From: PALSA-693 sp963834725 | GTDB taxonomy: Bacteria > Actinomycetota > Acidimicrobiia > Acidimicrobiales > Palsa-688 | Direction of reading: 5' to 3' | DNA length: 64,000 nucleotides | NCBI GenBank assembly: GCA_963834725.1 | Contig: CAWICN010000001.1 | Location: 5,766,001-5,830,000, forward strand | In this document: positions 8,840-17,150 of the stretch, one piece after another | Position numbering within the stretch: the first letter of the stretch is position 1 | Layout: every line of letters begins with the position of its first letter | Notes under the pieces: generated by a model | The model's input: only the letters and a program-made list of their open reading frames with translations | Database searches by the model: none | What the model was told of the DNA's origin: nothing | Position numbers and translations under genes: made by a program

Positions 8840-9000
8840 CCGTCCAGTCTGGCACCATTCACCACATCTTGCCTTGGGTCGGGTTTCGCGGGGGATTAGC
8901 TCTCAACCATGCGTAGGCCCGGTCGTTATTGAAAGAAGAGGCCGGGTAGACAGGGGAGTCCACTCCGTCGCCGTAGGTTGCGTTCCGAGCCAGCGGCCAT

Positions 9001-9494
9001 CTGCTTGGGTGCTTGTCGGAACAGAAGCGCGGCCCGATCATAACGGCCAACGGGGTGGCCATGACGCCACCCACCCTCGTGGCCATTTGCCTCGGCGAGC
9101 AACTCACCCACGGTCACGACCTGGCGCGCTCCGCAGGGCGGCCCTGGCCGATCGACCGCTCCGACGCCCTGCGTGTCATCCCCGGGATCATGGCCATCGC
9201 GGCCGACTACGTGGACAAGCAGACCGCAAAGGGACTCCGTCTCGCCTACGAGCTGCGGTTCGGACCCGCGACCGCTATCGGTTCGAGGTCGACGGCGCCC
9301 GGGTCGCAGTCGGTCCGGCCTGCAGCGGAGGCAACCGTCCAGACTGTGTCATCACCGCTGATCCCGCCGCTTTCTTGCTCGTCGGCTACGGCCGGGTCCG
9401 GCAGTGGGGCCAGATCCTCCGATGGAAGCTGGGCGCGGGAGGGCGGCGACCCTGGCTCGCGCTGCGGTTTTCGTCCCTGCTCATCCGCCCCTGA
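9001..9494 (+). pseudogene. maleylpyruvate-isomerase-family remnant (mycothiol-dependent type), frameshifted
   Basis: Plus-strand coding similarity to the mycothiol-dependent maleylpyruvate isomerase family (DinB-like helical bundle plus sterol-carrier-like C-terminus). One frame reads ICLGEQLTHGHDLARSAGRP and WPIDRSDALRVIPGIMAIAA, ending near AYELRF; after about 9265 the coding continues in another frame as DRYRFEVDGARVAVGP, CVITADPAAFLLVGYGRV, RQWGQILRWKLGAGGRRPWL and ends SSLLIRP. The N-terminal third of the family, including the metal-binding start of the bundle, is missing. Truncation plus frameshift make it non-functional as read. Its presence supports a mycothiol-using actinobacterium. 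Confidence 0.75.
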
Positions 9495-9587
9495 GCAGGA
9501 CTCCAGGCTGGCTGAACCAGGTGGTGAGCTGTCGCTGGTGATGCTTGGCCAGCTCGCCACGGCGGCGAGGCGTGCCCTTCGATCGGA

Positions 9588-10166
9588 TCAGGAAGGCTGG
9601 CCGCTCCGCCAAACGGGGGCCTCACCGGCAGGTAAGGCGACTTCGAAGGAGTTGAGCGTGAAGGAGACGAGTGTGTAGTACCCGCACAGCGTGACCAGCT
9701 CGACGATGCCCCGCTCGCCCAGCAGCCCGCGTGCGGTTTCGTACGAGGCCCCATCGATGTGGCCGTCGTCGACCAGCTGTCGCGCCACCTCGTACACAAT
9801 GCGCTCATCGTCAGACAGGACCGGTGTGGCACCACGGGCGATGGCGTCGATGGCAGCCTGGCTCACGCCGTATTGCCGTGCCATGCGCGAGTGCGCCCAC
9901 CACTCAAACTCTGAACGCCACCGCGCCCCGACGGTGATGATGGCCACTTCGAGCAGACGCCTTTCGATTGACGACTCGAACCGCAGTGCAGCACCGAGGT
10001 CGGCGAGCCGGCCACCGATACCTGGTGCGATCACCCAGGCGTTGAATGGACCCATCAACGTTCCGCCGGGTGAGACAATCGAGCCGCGGGTTGCCGTGAT
10101 CGAGTCCCACACCTTCTGTCCATCGTCGTCGAGCGCGTCACGGGTCGGGTGTGGCAGCCTGGTCAT
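9588..10166 (-). CDS. carboxymuconolactone decarboxylase / AhpD-like family protein
   Basis: A 192-residue all-helical protein. The core RRLLEVAIITVGARWRSEFE and WWAHSRMARQYGVSQAAIDA is the carboxymuconolactone decarboxylase domain. The CxxC pair of the AhpD peroxidase branch is absent; the equivalent loop is EFEWWAH, as in many uncharacterised actinobacterial members, so peroxidase activity through a disulfide is unlikely. The second half has DDERIVYEVARQLVDDGHID and a final FTLNSFEVALP. The ATG start at 10166 has no obvious Shine-Dalgarno site. The gene stands alone on the minus strand. Its reaction is unknown; decarboxylation or hydrolysis of a small lactone or hydroperoxide is possible. 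Confidence 0.82.
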   Translation of the reverse strand: MTRLPHPTRDALDDDGQKVWDSITATRGSIVSPGGTLMGPFNAWVIAPGIGGRLADLGAALRFESSIERRLLEVAIITVGARWRSEFEWWAHSRMARQYGVSQAAIDAIARGATPVLSDDERIVYEVARQLVDDGHIDGASYETARGLLGERGIVELVTLCGYYTLVSFTLNSFEVALPAGEAPVWRSGQPS

Positions 10167-10325
10167 GGCCCATTATTACGCAGCGGTCTGTAGGAGGACG
10201 GCGGGAGACCCCCTACGAGCGTGAGGTGCACGCGGCAGGCGGAGGACGGGCCGTTGGGCGCTCTTCCGATCACTTCGTGGGGCTGGATTATCGATCGCGC
10301 CTGATCGAGCAGCCCGGACGCACGG

Positions 10326-11000
10326 TCAGTCGGTTGCCCCCATGACTTGTACGACACCACCGTCGGAGTCGTAGACCGAGGAACCGGGACAGCCCCGGTG
10401 GTCGGCCAGGAAGTTGCGATGAGCAAGCGGGGTAACCCCTCCCTCGGTCATAGGAGTGCTGAACCAGGCGACGGAGTGTCCGAGTTCGGCGCAGGCGCGC
10501 AGCGGCGGCGCGTAGCGCTCGGTCCACATGATCGACGTGGGGGCCAAGCCCCCCCACGTCGAATGGACCCGGACTCTTCCTACCTGGTGGTGATCGACTT
10601 CAGCACGCCACCAGCCGTTGCCTTCGGCGAGGATGGCCAAATGCTCGCGTCGACCAGGGACCCACTGGTACTTGATCCTCACAGTCATACCGATGCCCTC
10701 CCCGCTGAAGGGCGCGGTGTACTCCGAGCCGTCCGCGTCGATCGCACCCCAAACCGAGAAGATGGCGATCTTCCCTGTCGGATCCGAGCCTTCGGTCTGC
10801 AGACCGAGGTAGGCAGCCTCCCCGCCGACCAGAGCCACCTGGTGGCTCCAGAAGTAGCCTACGGGTGAGGGATCAGTCCGCGGCTCGAGGTCCCAGCGCA
10901 TCTCGTCGTAGCCTGACTGCGTCGTCGGCCACGACCACTGGGTGTAAGGGCCGACGGGCACGGGAGGCGGACGACGACCGAACACCGAAGCAATTTTCAC
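10326..11000 (-). CDS. hypothetical protein resembling DUF3472 family
   Basis: A 224-residue protein starting at GTG 11000 with GATGGG close upstream. The centre reads GYFWSHQVALVGGEAAYLGL then QTEGSD and GKIAIFSVWGAIDADG, a beta-rich pattern I recall from DUF3472, proteins thought to bind carbohydrate or lie at the cell surface. There is no signal peptide or membrane segment in this reading. The second half has IKYQWVPGRREHLAILAEGN and HSTWGGLAPTSIMWTERYA, consistent with one jelly-roll-like domain. It is monocistronic on the minus strand. The function is not known and the family assignment is from memory of the pattern only. Confidence 0.65.
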   Translation of the reverse strand: MKIASVFGRRPPPVPVGPYTQWSWPTTQSGYDEMRWDLEPRTDPSPVGYFWSHQVALVGGEAAYLGLQTEGSDPTGKIAIFSVWGAIDADGSEYTAPFSGEGIGMTVRIKYQWVPGRREHLAILAEGNGWWRAEVDHHQVGRVRVHSTWGGLAPTSIMWTERYAPPLRACAELGHSVAWFSTPMTEGGVTPLAHRNFLADHRGCPGSSVYDSDGGVVQVMGATD

Positions 11001-11178
11001 CCCATCATCCTGGTCCCTGGGTCAACCGGGATGCTTGGCATCTCCGCGTGGCCAAGAACCACACCCAGTGGCCTGCTTGCTGGTCAAGGGAACCGGATGT
11101 GCTCCATGAGAGCTTCTTCGAAACGGCTTCGTGCTATTCACCAGGGCTCTAGGATCGATCCGTCCAAAGGAGGCACCA

Positions 11179-11532
11179 TTGAGCGATTACGACGTACGGA
11201 TGGTTGTCTTATCAACCGACGACCTGGAGGAATCGATCCGGTTTTACACCGAGACCCTCGGCATGGCGCTCAAGTTCCGTGACGGAGCCCACTTCGCCGC
11301 TCTCGACGGTGGGTCCGTCACCATCGCGCTGGCGACCGCGGTGGACCACCCTTTGCCCGGGCAGGTTGTCGTCGGCATCAAGACCGCCAATGTCGACGCC
11401 GCAGCTGAGGCTATTGAGGCCAACGGCGGTGGCATCGTCAAGGGACCGTACAACGATGCCCACGAACGCCGTGCCGTCGTCTACGACCACAAAGGTAACG
11501 GTCTGGTCTTCTACACTCCGCTCGGTCGCTGA
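11179..11532 (+). CDS. VOC (glyoxalase/bleomycin-resistance) superfamily protein
   Basis: A 117-residue single-domain protein of the vicinal oxygen chelate superfamily. The start is the TTG at 11179, preceded by AAGGAGG at an ideal distance; longer frames upstream lack a ribosome site. The two beta-alpha-beta-beta-beta modules are visible: VRMVVLSTDDLEESIRFYTE then LGMALKFRDGAHFAALDGGS, and VVVGIKTANVDAAAEAIEAN then AVVYDHKGNGLVFYTPLG. The typical second metal ligand near GNGLVFY appears replaced by Val, so a metal-dependent isomerase role is unproven; many such proteins bind small molecules or antibiotics. It is a single gene on the plus strand. Confidence 0.85.
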   Translation: MSDYDVRMVVLSTDDLEESIRFYTETLGMALKFRDGAHFAALDGGSVTIALATAVDHPLPGQVVVGIKTANVDAAAEAIEANGGGIVKGPYNDAHERRAVVYDHKGNGLVFYTPLGR

Positions 11533-11686
11533 ACGAGGCTCGCTTCGCCGGGAGGCTACGCCCTCACCCGGGTGAAGGGTAGCCCGAACGCGGCTGAAGT
11601 GGGTTCGGGGGCCAGCGTGCGGGTGGTGAGCGACCGGCCGGGGGTGGCGACGATAGCGGCGTGCAGGTCACTATCGTCGAGGCGCC

Positions 11687-12550
11687 TTGGGCTCAACTGA
11701 CCTCTCCGACTCACCCCGCACCGCTTCTGCCGGCAGGGCCACCATCAGCGTCGCCACGTTCAACCTGCATGCTGGGGTCGACGGCTGGGGCCGTCCGTTC
11801 GACGTGGTCGACGCCTGCCGGGCGATCGACGCCGACGTGCTCGTGCTCCAAGAGACCTGGACGCCAGACGACGGTGCCGGCATCGCCCCGACCGTTGGTC
11901 ATGCACTCGGCTACGCCGTGTTCGAGCACCCCTTCGCCGCAGGCCGCTTGGCGGGCCCCCACCCCCAGGCTGACGGGCGGTGGAAGAAGTTCTTCGACTG
12001 GCGGAGGTCGTGTCCCGCCATCTATCTCGACAGCGAGCTGCCCTACGGCGAGAAGATCGGGCGGTCGCGCCACTATCTCGACGCTGAGCCGGGCCGCTGG
12101 GGCGTCGCTGTCCTCAGTCGCCTGCCCGCCGGCCGCCAGCGGGTCATTGACCTGGGCCGGCCGAAACGGGACCGGGCCCGGCGCTTCGCGGTCGTCGTCG
12201 AGATCGAGGTCGGCGGCGCCCCGCTGACGGTTGTTGGAACTCACATGTCGCACCTCAGCCATGGCGCCCCCGTGCAGTTCCTGCGGCTCAGCCGCGCCAT
12301 TCAGCGGGTGGCGCCATCGGGCCCGGGCATCCTGGCCGGGGATATGAACCTGTGGGGCCCGCCGGTCGTCGCCTTCTTGCCGGGATGGCGCCGGGCACTG
12401 CATCGAAAGACGTGGCCGGCGTGGCGACCTCACAGCCAGATAGACCACATCCTGCTTCGCGGCCCGTTGGCGGTCGTGGCCGGGGAGGCGCTGTCGTCCC
12501 TCGGGAGCGACCATCTCCCCCTGCGGGTGCGCCTCACCATGGGGCGCTGA
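11687..12550 (+). CDS. endonuclease/exonuclease/phosphatase family protein
   Basis: A 287-residue hydrolase of the EEP superfamily (DNase I / sphingomyelinase-type phosphodiesterases). Motifs appear in the expected order: ISVATFNLHAG (Asn, near residue 22), DVLVLQETW (the metal-binding Glu, near 56), VVGTHMSHLSH (catalytic His loop), GILAGDMNLWGPP (Asp-Asn), SQIDHILLR and GSDHLPLRVRL (final Asp-His). The protein has no signal peptide. TTG at 11687 is the first start of the frame and the true start could be further in. The substrate (nucleic acid, phospholipid or inositol phosphate) cannot be decided from the sequence. Confidence 0.88.
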   Translation: MGSTDLSDSPRTASAGRATISVATFNLHAGVDGWGRPFDVVDACRAIDADVLVLQETWTPDDGAGIAPTVGHALGYAVFEHPFAAGRLAGPHPQADGRWKKFFDWRRSCPAIYLDSELPYGEKIGRSRHYLDAEPGRWGVAVLSRLPAGRQRVIDLGRPKRDRARRFAVVVEIEVGGAPLTVVGTHMSHLSHGAPVQFLRLSRAIQRVAPSGPGILAGDMNLWGPPVVAFLPGWRRALHRKTWPAWRPHSQIDHILLRGPLAVVAGEALSSLGSDHLPLRVRLTMGR

Positions 12551-12612
12551 GGGAAGCGCCGAGCGATCTCGCCGCATGCCGGCTCGAGGGCAGATGCGCA
12601 GTGCGCCCGACG

Positions 12613-12901
12613 CTACCGGCCTGGCGTGGCCGCCCCTCCACCGGCGATCAGGAGGCGACCGACACCTCCCGCCGACTGAAGTCCAAGCGCGGCGACCAGG
12701 TAGCACAAGCCCACACCGGCTAGCGCTGAAGTCATCACCCACGAGTCAGTCGCGCCGCGCCGGGCCAGCTCGCTTATGGTGGCGGTGACCGGGTTGTACG
12801 AGTTCGGCTGTACCGCTGTGGCCACCGAAAAGCCACCGATGAGAAGCACCCGGGGAGGCGCTGGCGGCGGCTACCGCCCACCAGGGTATCGCCTTAACCA
12901 T
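12613..12901 (-). pseudogene. DUF998-family membrane protein remnant
   Basis: Minus-strand similarity to the DUF998 multi-span membrane family. The ATG at 12901 begins MVKAIPWWAVAAASASP, which looks like the usual N-terminus, but the frame then changes: the continuation LLIGGFSVATAVQPNSYNPV and TISELARRGATDSWVMT is in a different frame downstream. It runs on through SALAGVGLCYLVAALGL and stops at 12613 after about 90 codons, where an intact member has about 200 and further membrane helices. A frameshift near 12850 and loss of the C-terminal half indicate a pseudogene. Confidence 0.6.
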
Positions 12902-12999
12902 GATTGGGCTCGGCCCGCGGCGCCGCGCTCTCGCCCCGCTGAAGGCCGGGTGACGGGCGTGGCCACGCCGACCGCTGACGAGGGTCGGCGCCGATGTCA

Positions 13000-13152
13000 T
13001 CAGACGAGGCTGCTACCGCCGTCGACCGTGAGAGTGGTCCCGACGACGGTGACGCGGGCGCCCGCTTCCTGCGCCATGGTGGCCGTCGCCAGGCCAATGC
13101 CCGAAGGGCCGCCGATCACGACAACCTCTTCGCTGTTCAGTCCCGACGACAT
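13000..13152 (-). pseudogene. internally deleted short-chain dehydrogenase remnant (50 codons)
   Basis: A 50-codon minus-strand frame starting at ATG 13152 with AGGAAC just upstream. It opens with MSSGLNSEEVVVIGGPSGIG then LATATMAQEAGARVTVVG, an almost intact Rossmann start of a short-chain dehydrogenase with its GGxxGIG nucleotide-binding turn. It then runs straight into TTLTVDGGSSLV and stop, the C-terminus that ends many SDRs. Some 200 residues, including the Ser-Tyr-Lys catalytic region, are missing without loss of frame. This is the same architecture as the hydratase remnant at 3522: beginning and end kept, middle gone. As read it cannot be an active dehydrogenase. Confidence 0.65.
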
Positions 13153-13282
13153 GTTCCTATTATCACCGATGACAGATCTTCGACACCGGCGCAGTAACCG
13201 ACACCTGCGCTCTGGTGCCCCGACCAGAGGTGCCGTGGAGCCAGGTTGCTAGACTTCAGTGACCGCCATAGGGGAGGACGCC

Positions 13283-14514
13283 GTGGATCGGACCCAGACT
13301 GCCGGCGATGATGGGACGGCCAACGATGGCGGTCTCTTGATCGTTGATTCTGATACGCATCTGACCGAGCCGTGGGACCTCTGGACGTCGCGCGCACCCG
13401 CGGCGTACCTTGACCGGGTTCCTCAGGTTCGGGGTGTCGAGGGTAAACTGAGATGGGTTGTTGATGACCAGACGCTTGGCCCGGCGGGGGCCGTCTGTGT
13501 TGTTGATCCCACCGGTAGAAAGCACCTCGGATCGGAGTATGCCTTCCGCCAGCAGGTGCAAGATGTGCACCCTGGGGCATCACAGGTGACCCCGCGTCTT
13601 GCGCTCATGGATGAGCAGGGGATTTGGGCTCAGTTGGTGTATCCGAACACGGTCGGATTTGGGGGTCAGCAGCTCGGTAAGGTGGCCGATCTGCAACTGC
13701 GCAACGTGTGTGCCGAAATCTACAACAACGCCATGGCCGAACTTCAGGTTGAATCAAATGACCGGCTCTTTCCCATGGCTGTGATGCCATGGTGGGATGT
13801 CGAGTCCTGCGTTCGCGAGATAGCACGCGTGAAGGAACTTGGCCTGGTCGGAGTCAACATCACACCTGATCCGCAAGAGTTTGGTCTCCCCGACCTGAGT
13901 ACGGATTACTGGACGCCCCTGTTTTCGGCGCTTGAGGATTACGACCTGCCGCTGAACTTTCACATTGGCGCCAGCGCAACCCAGTCGAACTACGCAGGTA
14001 CCGCTCCATGGCCTACCCGGGATGCGGACGAGAAGCTCGCCCTCGGTTCGGCGATGATCTTCCTATCGAACGGCCGGGTAATCGCCAACATCATTTTCGG
14101 GGGCATTCTTGAACGACATCCGCGGCTTCGGGTCGCATCAGTCGAGAGCGGAGTGGGTTGGCTCCCATTTTCTTACAGGCTCTTGACTACCAGCTGGACG
14201 ATACAGCTCCGAAACTGAAGAAGAAGCTGAGTTTGAAGCCGTCCGAATATTTTCGGCGACAAATGGGTGCTTGCTTCTGGTTCGAAAACGACTTACTTAT
14301 TCCGTCCATCGAGTGGGTGGGGATAGATAACTGCTTCTTCGAGACGGATTTCCCGCATCCTACTTGTCTCTATCCCGATCCGGTCGAGCGAGCCTTGCAC
14401 ACGTTAAAGGATGTTGACGAAACATTCCGTCGGAAAGTCTTTGGCGGGAATGCTGTGCGATTTTACGGCCTACCACTTCCAGGGGCAAAGACGCTGCCAA
14501 AGACTCTTCCCTGA
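13283..14514 (+). pseudogene. amidohydrolase 2 family protein interrupted by one frameshift
   Basis: A full-length (about 410 codons) metal-dependent amidohydrolase in two frames. GTG 13283 is preceded by GGGGAGG and gives an N-terminus before LLIVDSDTHLTEPWDLW, with the metal-binding DxH. The barrel continues through LALMDEQGIWAQLVYPN, LPLNFHIGA and RVASVESGVGWLPF, then the frame is lost at about 14170 in a CCATTTTC run. With one extra T the protein continues FFLQALDYQLDDTAPK, then FFETDFPHPTCLYPD (closing Asp) and FGGNAVRFYGL. A single missing base in a homopolymer is the sort of change produced by sequencing error, so the gene may be intact. Resorcylate-decarboxylase-like enzymes have this layout. 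Confidence 0.8.
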
Positions 14515-14527
14515 GTTTGCGTCAGCC

Positions 14528-15409
14528 CTACTTCAAAATCCGAAACGGGTCCAGATAATCGAGCTCGATCAGCTCGCTGGACGGCGCCGTAGCAGACAGA
14601 CGGGACCGGATGGGCTCGATGTCGGTCTCCTGGGTGAAAGGAGGCATCCAGTTGTCGTGATGGCACAGCAGCAACCGCCGGGGACCAAGCAGCTCGACCT
14701 CGCCGGCGACAAAGTCGGCCAGGCTGCCCTGGATGGGTTCACCATCGACGTTTCCCCGTCCGGCCGCGGCCAGGATGGCCACATCGGCACGTAGTCCGCC
14801 GAGCAAGGGCGACCAGTGCCCCGAGGTGTCTTTCCAGAGGATCGAGCCTTCGGGAGTCTCGATCAGATAGGCGATGGCCCCGCCATCTCCACGCGGCGGC
14901 GGTCCGGTGGTTGCCATGTGCGCCCTGATCTCCTCGTTGACGCTGCGACCCATCCCTCTGGATGACAACCGTCCCAGCCGCTCTTGGTGACTGACGCCGA
15001 GGTCGCCGAGGCACTCCTCGTCCACGGTCTGGCCGGAGCGAGTCCAGATGCAGGAATGAAGGCTGGGGAGAACCTGCACCCGGACATCGGTTGCCAGCTC
15101 CACCGGCTCCCCGCCGGAGACCGCCATCAGCTGGTTTTCGCTGATACCGGTGTCGCTCAGGAGACGTACCGACTCGTATGAGCCGACGATCGTGGCTCCT
15201 GTGTTAGCGGCGATGGTGGCGGCGCCGAACAGGTGGTCGAAGTGCGAGTGGCCGATCAAGACGTAATCGGCTCGCTCGACCTCGGACGAAGCGATGCCCA
15301 CCGGAGGCGCCGAGGGGACTCGGTCCATGTAGGCGTCGAGGAATACCACCAGGGAGCCGAGCGTCAGCCTGAACGTCGAGACCCCGAGCCACTCGAGCTG
15401 CACATCCAT
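14528..15409 (-). CDS. metallo-beta-lactamase-fold hydrolase
   Basis: A 293-residue MBL-fold protein of the UlaG-like branch. The metal motif HSHFDHLFGAAT (HxHxDH) lies near residues 54-65; further candidate ligands are His in VLPSLHSC, in WKDTSGHWSP and in LLLCHHDNWMPPF. The start at ATG 15409 (MDVQLEWLGVSTFRLTLG) matches the family, whose first strand begins with such a pattern; a longer in-frame GTG would add about 20 residues. It is divergent from the amidohydrolase at 15506 with about 100 bases between, and its stop converges closely on the broken amidohydrolase. It probably hydrolyses an ester, lactone or phosphodiester. Confidence 0.83.
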   Translation of the reverse strand: MDVQLEWLGVSTFRLTLGSLVVFLDAYMDRVPSAPPVGIASSEVERADYVLIGHSHFDHLFGAATIAANTGATIVGSYESVRLLSDTGISENQLMAVSGGEPVELATDVRVQVLPSLHSCIWTRSGQTVDEECLGDLGVSHQERLGRLSSRGMGRSVNEEIRAHMATTGPPPRGDGGAIAYLIETPEGSILWKDTSGHWSPLLGGLRADVAILAAAGRGNVDGEPIQGSLADFVAGEVELLGPRRLLLCHHDNWMPPFTQETDIEPIRSRLSATAPSSELIELDYLDPFRILK

Positions 15410-15505
15410 GTTCAGCAGTTTCGCCCACGCTGAGCGGGTCGGCAAGCGGTGCTTCCTTTTCACCCAGCCGGATGCGTGGCCTGCAGCGTGGCTATGGTGG
15501 ACCGC

Positions 15506-16675
15506 ATGGAGATCGGAGTGGCCACCTACGTGGGGCCGCGTCAGGTGATCGACGTAGACAGCCATCTCATGGAATGGCCGTCGTTCCTCGCCGACCACGC
15601 CCCGGCCGGAATCGCCGGCCGGCTGCCAGCCATACGTGGCGGTCTGACTGGATTGGACCTGGACACGCCAGGTCCGACCGAGCAAGAACGAGCCGAGCTC
15701 GTTGCTCTCGGAGGCGACGTGATCAGGCGGGGTCCGAGGTGGCACCGGGCCCTGGGCGCCATGGACCCGGCGGATCGGTCCGCCGCCCTCGACCAGCTGG
15801 GATTCGAGCGCCAGGTGGTCTACACGTCGCTGTGCGCGTTCCTCTTCTCCATCGAGGATCCAGTTCTGCGCTACGAGGCCTACGGTGCCCACAATCGGGC
15901 GGTCGCTGCCTTCTGCCAGGACGACCGGAGGTTGAGCGGCGTGGCCATGAGCGACCTCGATGTCCCGGAAGCGGGGATCCGGGTGGTCGATTCCGCCCTC
16001 GAGATGGGGCTCGGACAGGTCTGGATACCGGCGCGGGCGCCTGGCCGACGGTCCCCCGGTCATCCTCGCAACGATGGCTTCTGGGAGCGGCTGTCCGCCG
16101 AGGGGACGCCGTTCGTGCTTCACGTGGGAAGTGCCCCCCTATCGATCGACGCGGAATGGACCGACGATGGCGACGCCGATCACGCTGGGCAGCCCCCGGC
16201 GCCCCGCGCCGAGATCATCGGCTCCAAGGACCTGATGGTCGTCTACCAGCCGTTCGAGCGGTTTCTCTCGACCCTGGTTCTCGACGGTGTCCTCGAGCGG
16301 TTCCCCCGACTGCGGGGCGGGGCGATCGAGGTGGGCGCCGGCTGGGTTCCCGACATGATCCGGCGGTTGGACCACGCCGTGACCATCTGGTCGCGGTCGG
16401 AGAAGCGCCTGGCCGATTTCCAGCGGCTCCCGTCCGAGCAGGCGGGCGAGCAGCTGCGTTTCACCCCCTATCCGTTCGAAGACGTGGGCTTGCTTTCCGG
16501 CGAGAGCGATCCCCGGCTCTACATGTTCTCCACCGACTACCCGCACGCCGAGGGCGGCCACGATCCGGTCCGTCGCTTCGACGCGTCACTGGAAGGACTG
16601 GATGCCGGGGTGGTGAACGGTTTCTACCACGACAATGCCGCCTCCTGGCTCAGGACCGGACGCCCGGATCCGTGA
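15506..16675 (+). CDS. amidohydrolase 2 family protein
   Basis: A 389-residue TIM-barrel amidohydrolase, complete in one frame. It begins with QVIDVDSHLMEWPSFLADHA (metal-binding DxH), followed by ALDQLGFERQVVYTSL, PFVLHVGSAP (His ligand strand), RGGAIEVGAGWVPDMIRRLD and the closing MFSTDYPHAEGGHDPV with the catalytic Asp. The family includes ACMSD and gamma-resorcylate decarboxylase, which decarboxylate aromatic acids. ATG at 15494 is an alternative start four codons upstream; neither has a strong ribosome site. It resembles in plan the gene at 13283, so the two may act on related substrates. Confidence 0.87.
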   Translation: MEIGVATYVGPRQVIDVDSHLMEWPSFLADHAPAGIAGRLPAIRGGLTGLDLDTPGPTEQERAELVALGGDVIRRGPRWHRALGAMDPADRSAALDQLGFERQVVYTSLCAFLFSIEDPVLRYEAYGAHNRAVAAFCQDDRRLSGVAMSDLDVPEAGIRVVDSALEMGLGQVWIPARAPGRRSPGHPRNDGFWERLSAEGTPFVLHVGSAPLSIDAEWTDDGDADHAGQPPAPRAEIIGSKDLMVVYQPFERFLSTLVLDGVLERFPRLRGGAIEVGAGWVPDMIRRLDHAVTIWSRSEKRLADFQRLPSEQAGEQLRFTPYPFEDVGLLSGESDPRLYMFSTDYPHAEGGHDPVRRFDASLEGLDAGVVNGFYHDNAASWLRTGRPDP

Positions 16676-16838
16676 CGCACGGATAATCGCTGACCTCCCG
16701 GCGCGATGGGTTTGCTGGAGGAGTTCTGAACCCTCTACGAATATGCGAGCGTCGTCGGGTAAAACTACGCCATTCGGACCGAAACCGGGTCCGACAACAG
16801 GGTAACCACCCAGGCGCGGCGTCCGAAGGAGGCTCCAG

Positions 16839-17150
16839 GTGATAGTCGATTGTGCCTACTACTGTGACGGGCTCCGCCAGCGGGCGGAACAGCTGGGTCT
16901 CGATGCGGCCGCGCAGGTCTACCGGCGAGAGGGCGAGCCCGGCTTTGTCTGGATCGCCTTGCTGGAGCCGGACCCCGCGGAGTTGGGTCAGGTCCAGGCC
17001 GTTTTCGGGCTGCACGATCTGGCGGTGGAAGACGCCCAGGCCTTTCATCTGCGTCCCGAGGTCGAGCAGTACGATGAGGGCCGCGTACAAATCCCTCCGG
17101 CGCTGGAGTTGGTCAAGTCGCGGAGAAGTACCGCTCGATCGCGTGGGTGA
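16839..17150 (+). pseudogene. corA: truncated CorA-type magnesium transporter
   Basis: GTG 16839 has AAGGAGG at six bases and opens a genuine CorA N-terminus: MIVDCAYYCDGLRQR, then FVWIALLEPDPAELGQVQAV and FGLHDLAVEDAQAFHLRPEV. After EQYDEG near 17085 the resemblance stops; the frame runs on as VQIPPALELVKSRR into DNA that is the antisense of the amidase C-terminus and ends at 17150. An intact CorA has over 300 residues and two C-terminal membrane helices with a GMN motif, all missing. The ORF therefore encodes only part of the cytoplasmic funnel and cannot transport ions. The promoter and ribosome site still look intact. Confidence 0.75.
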
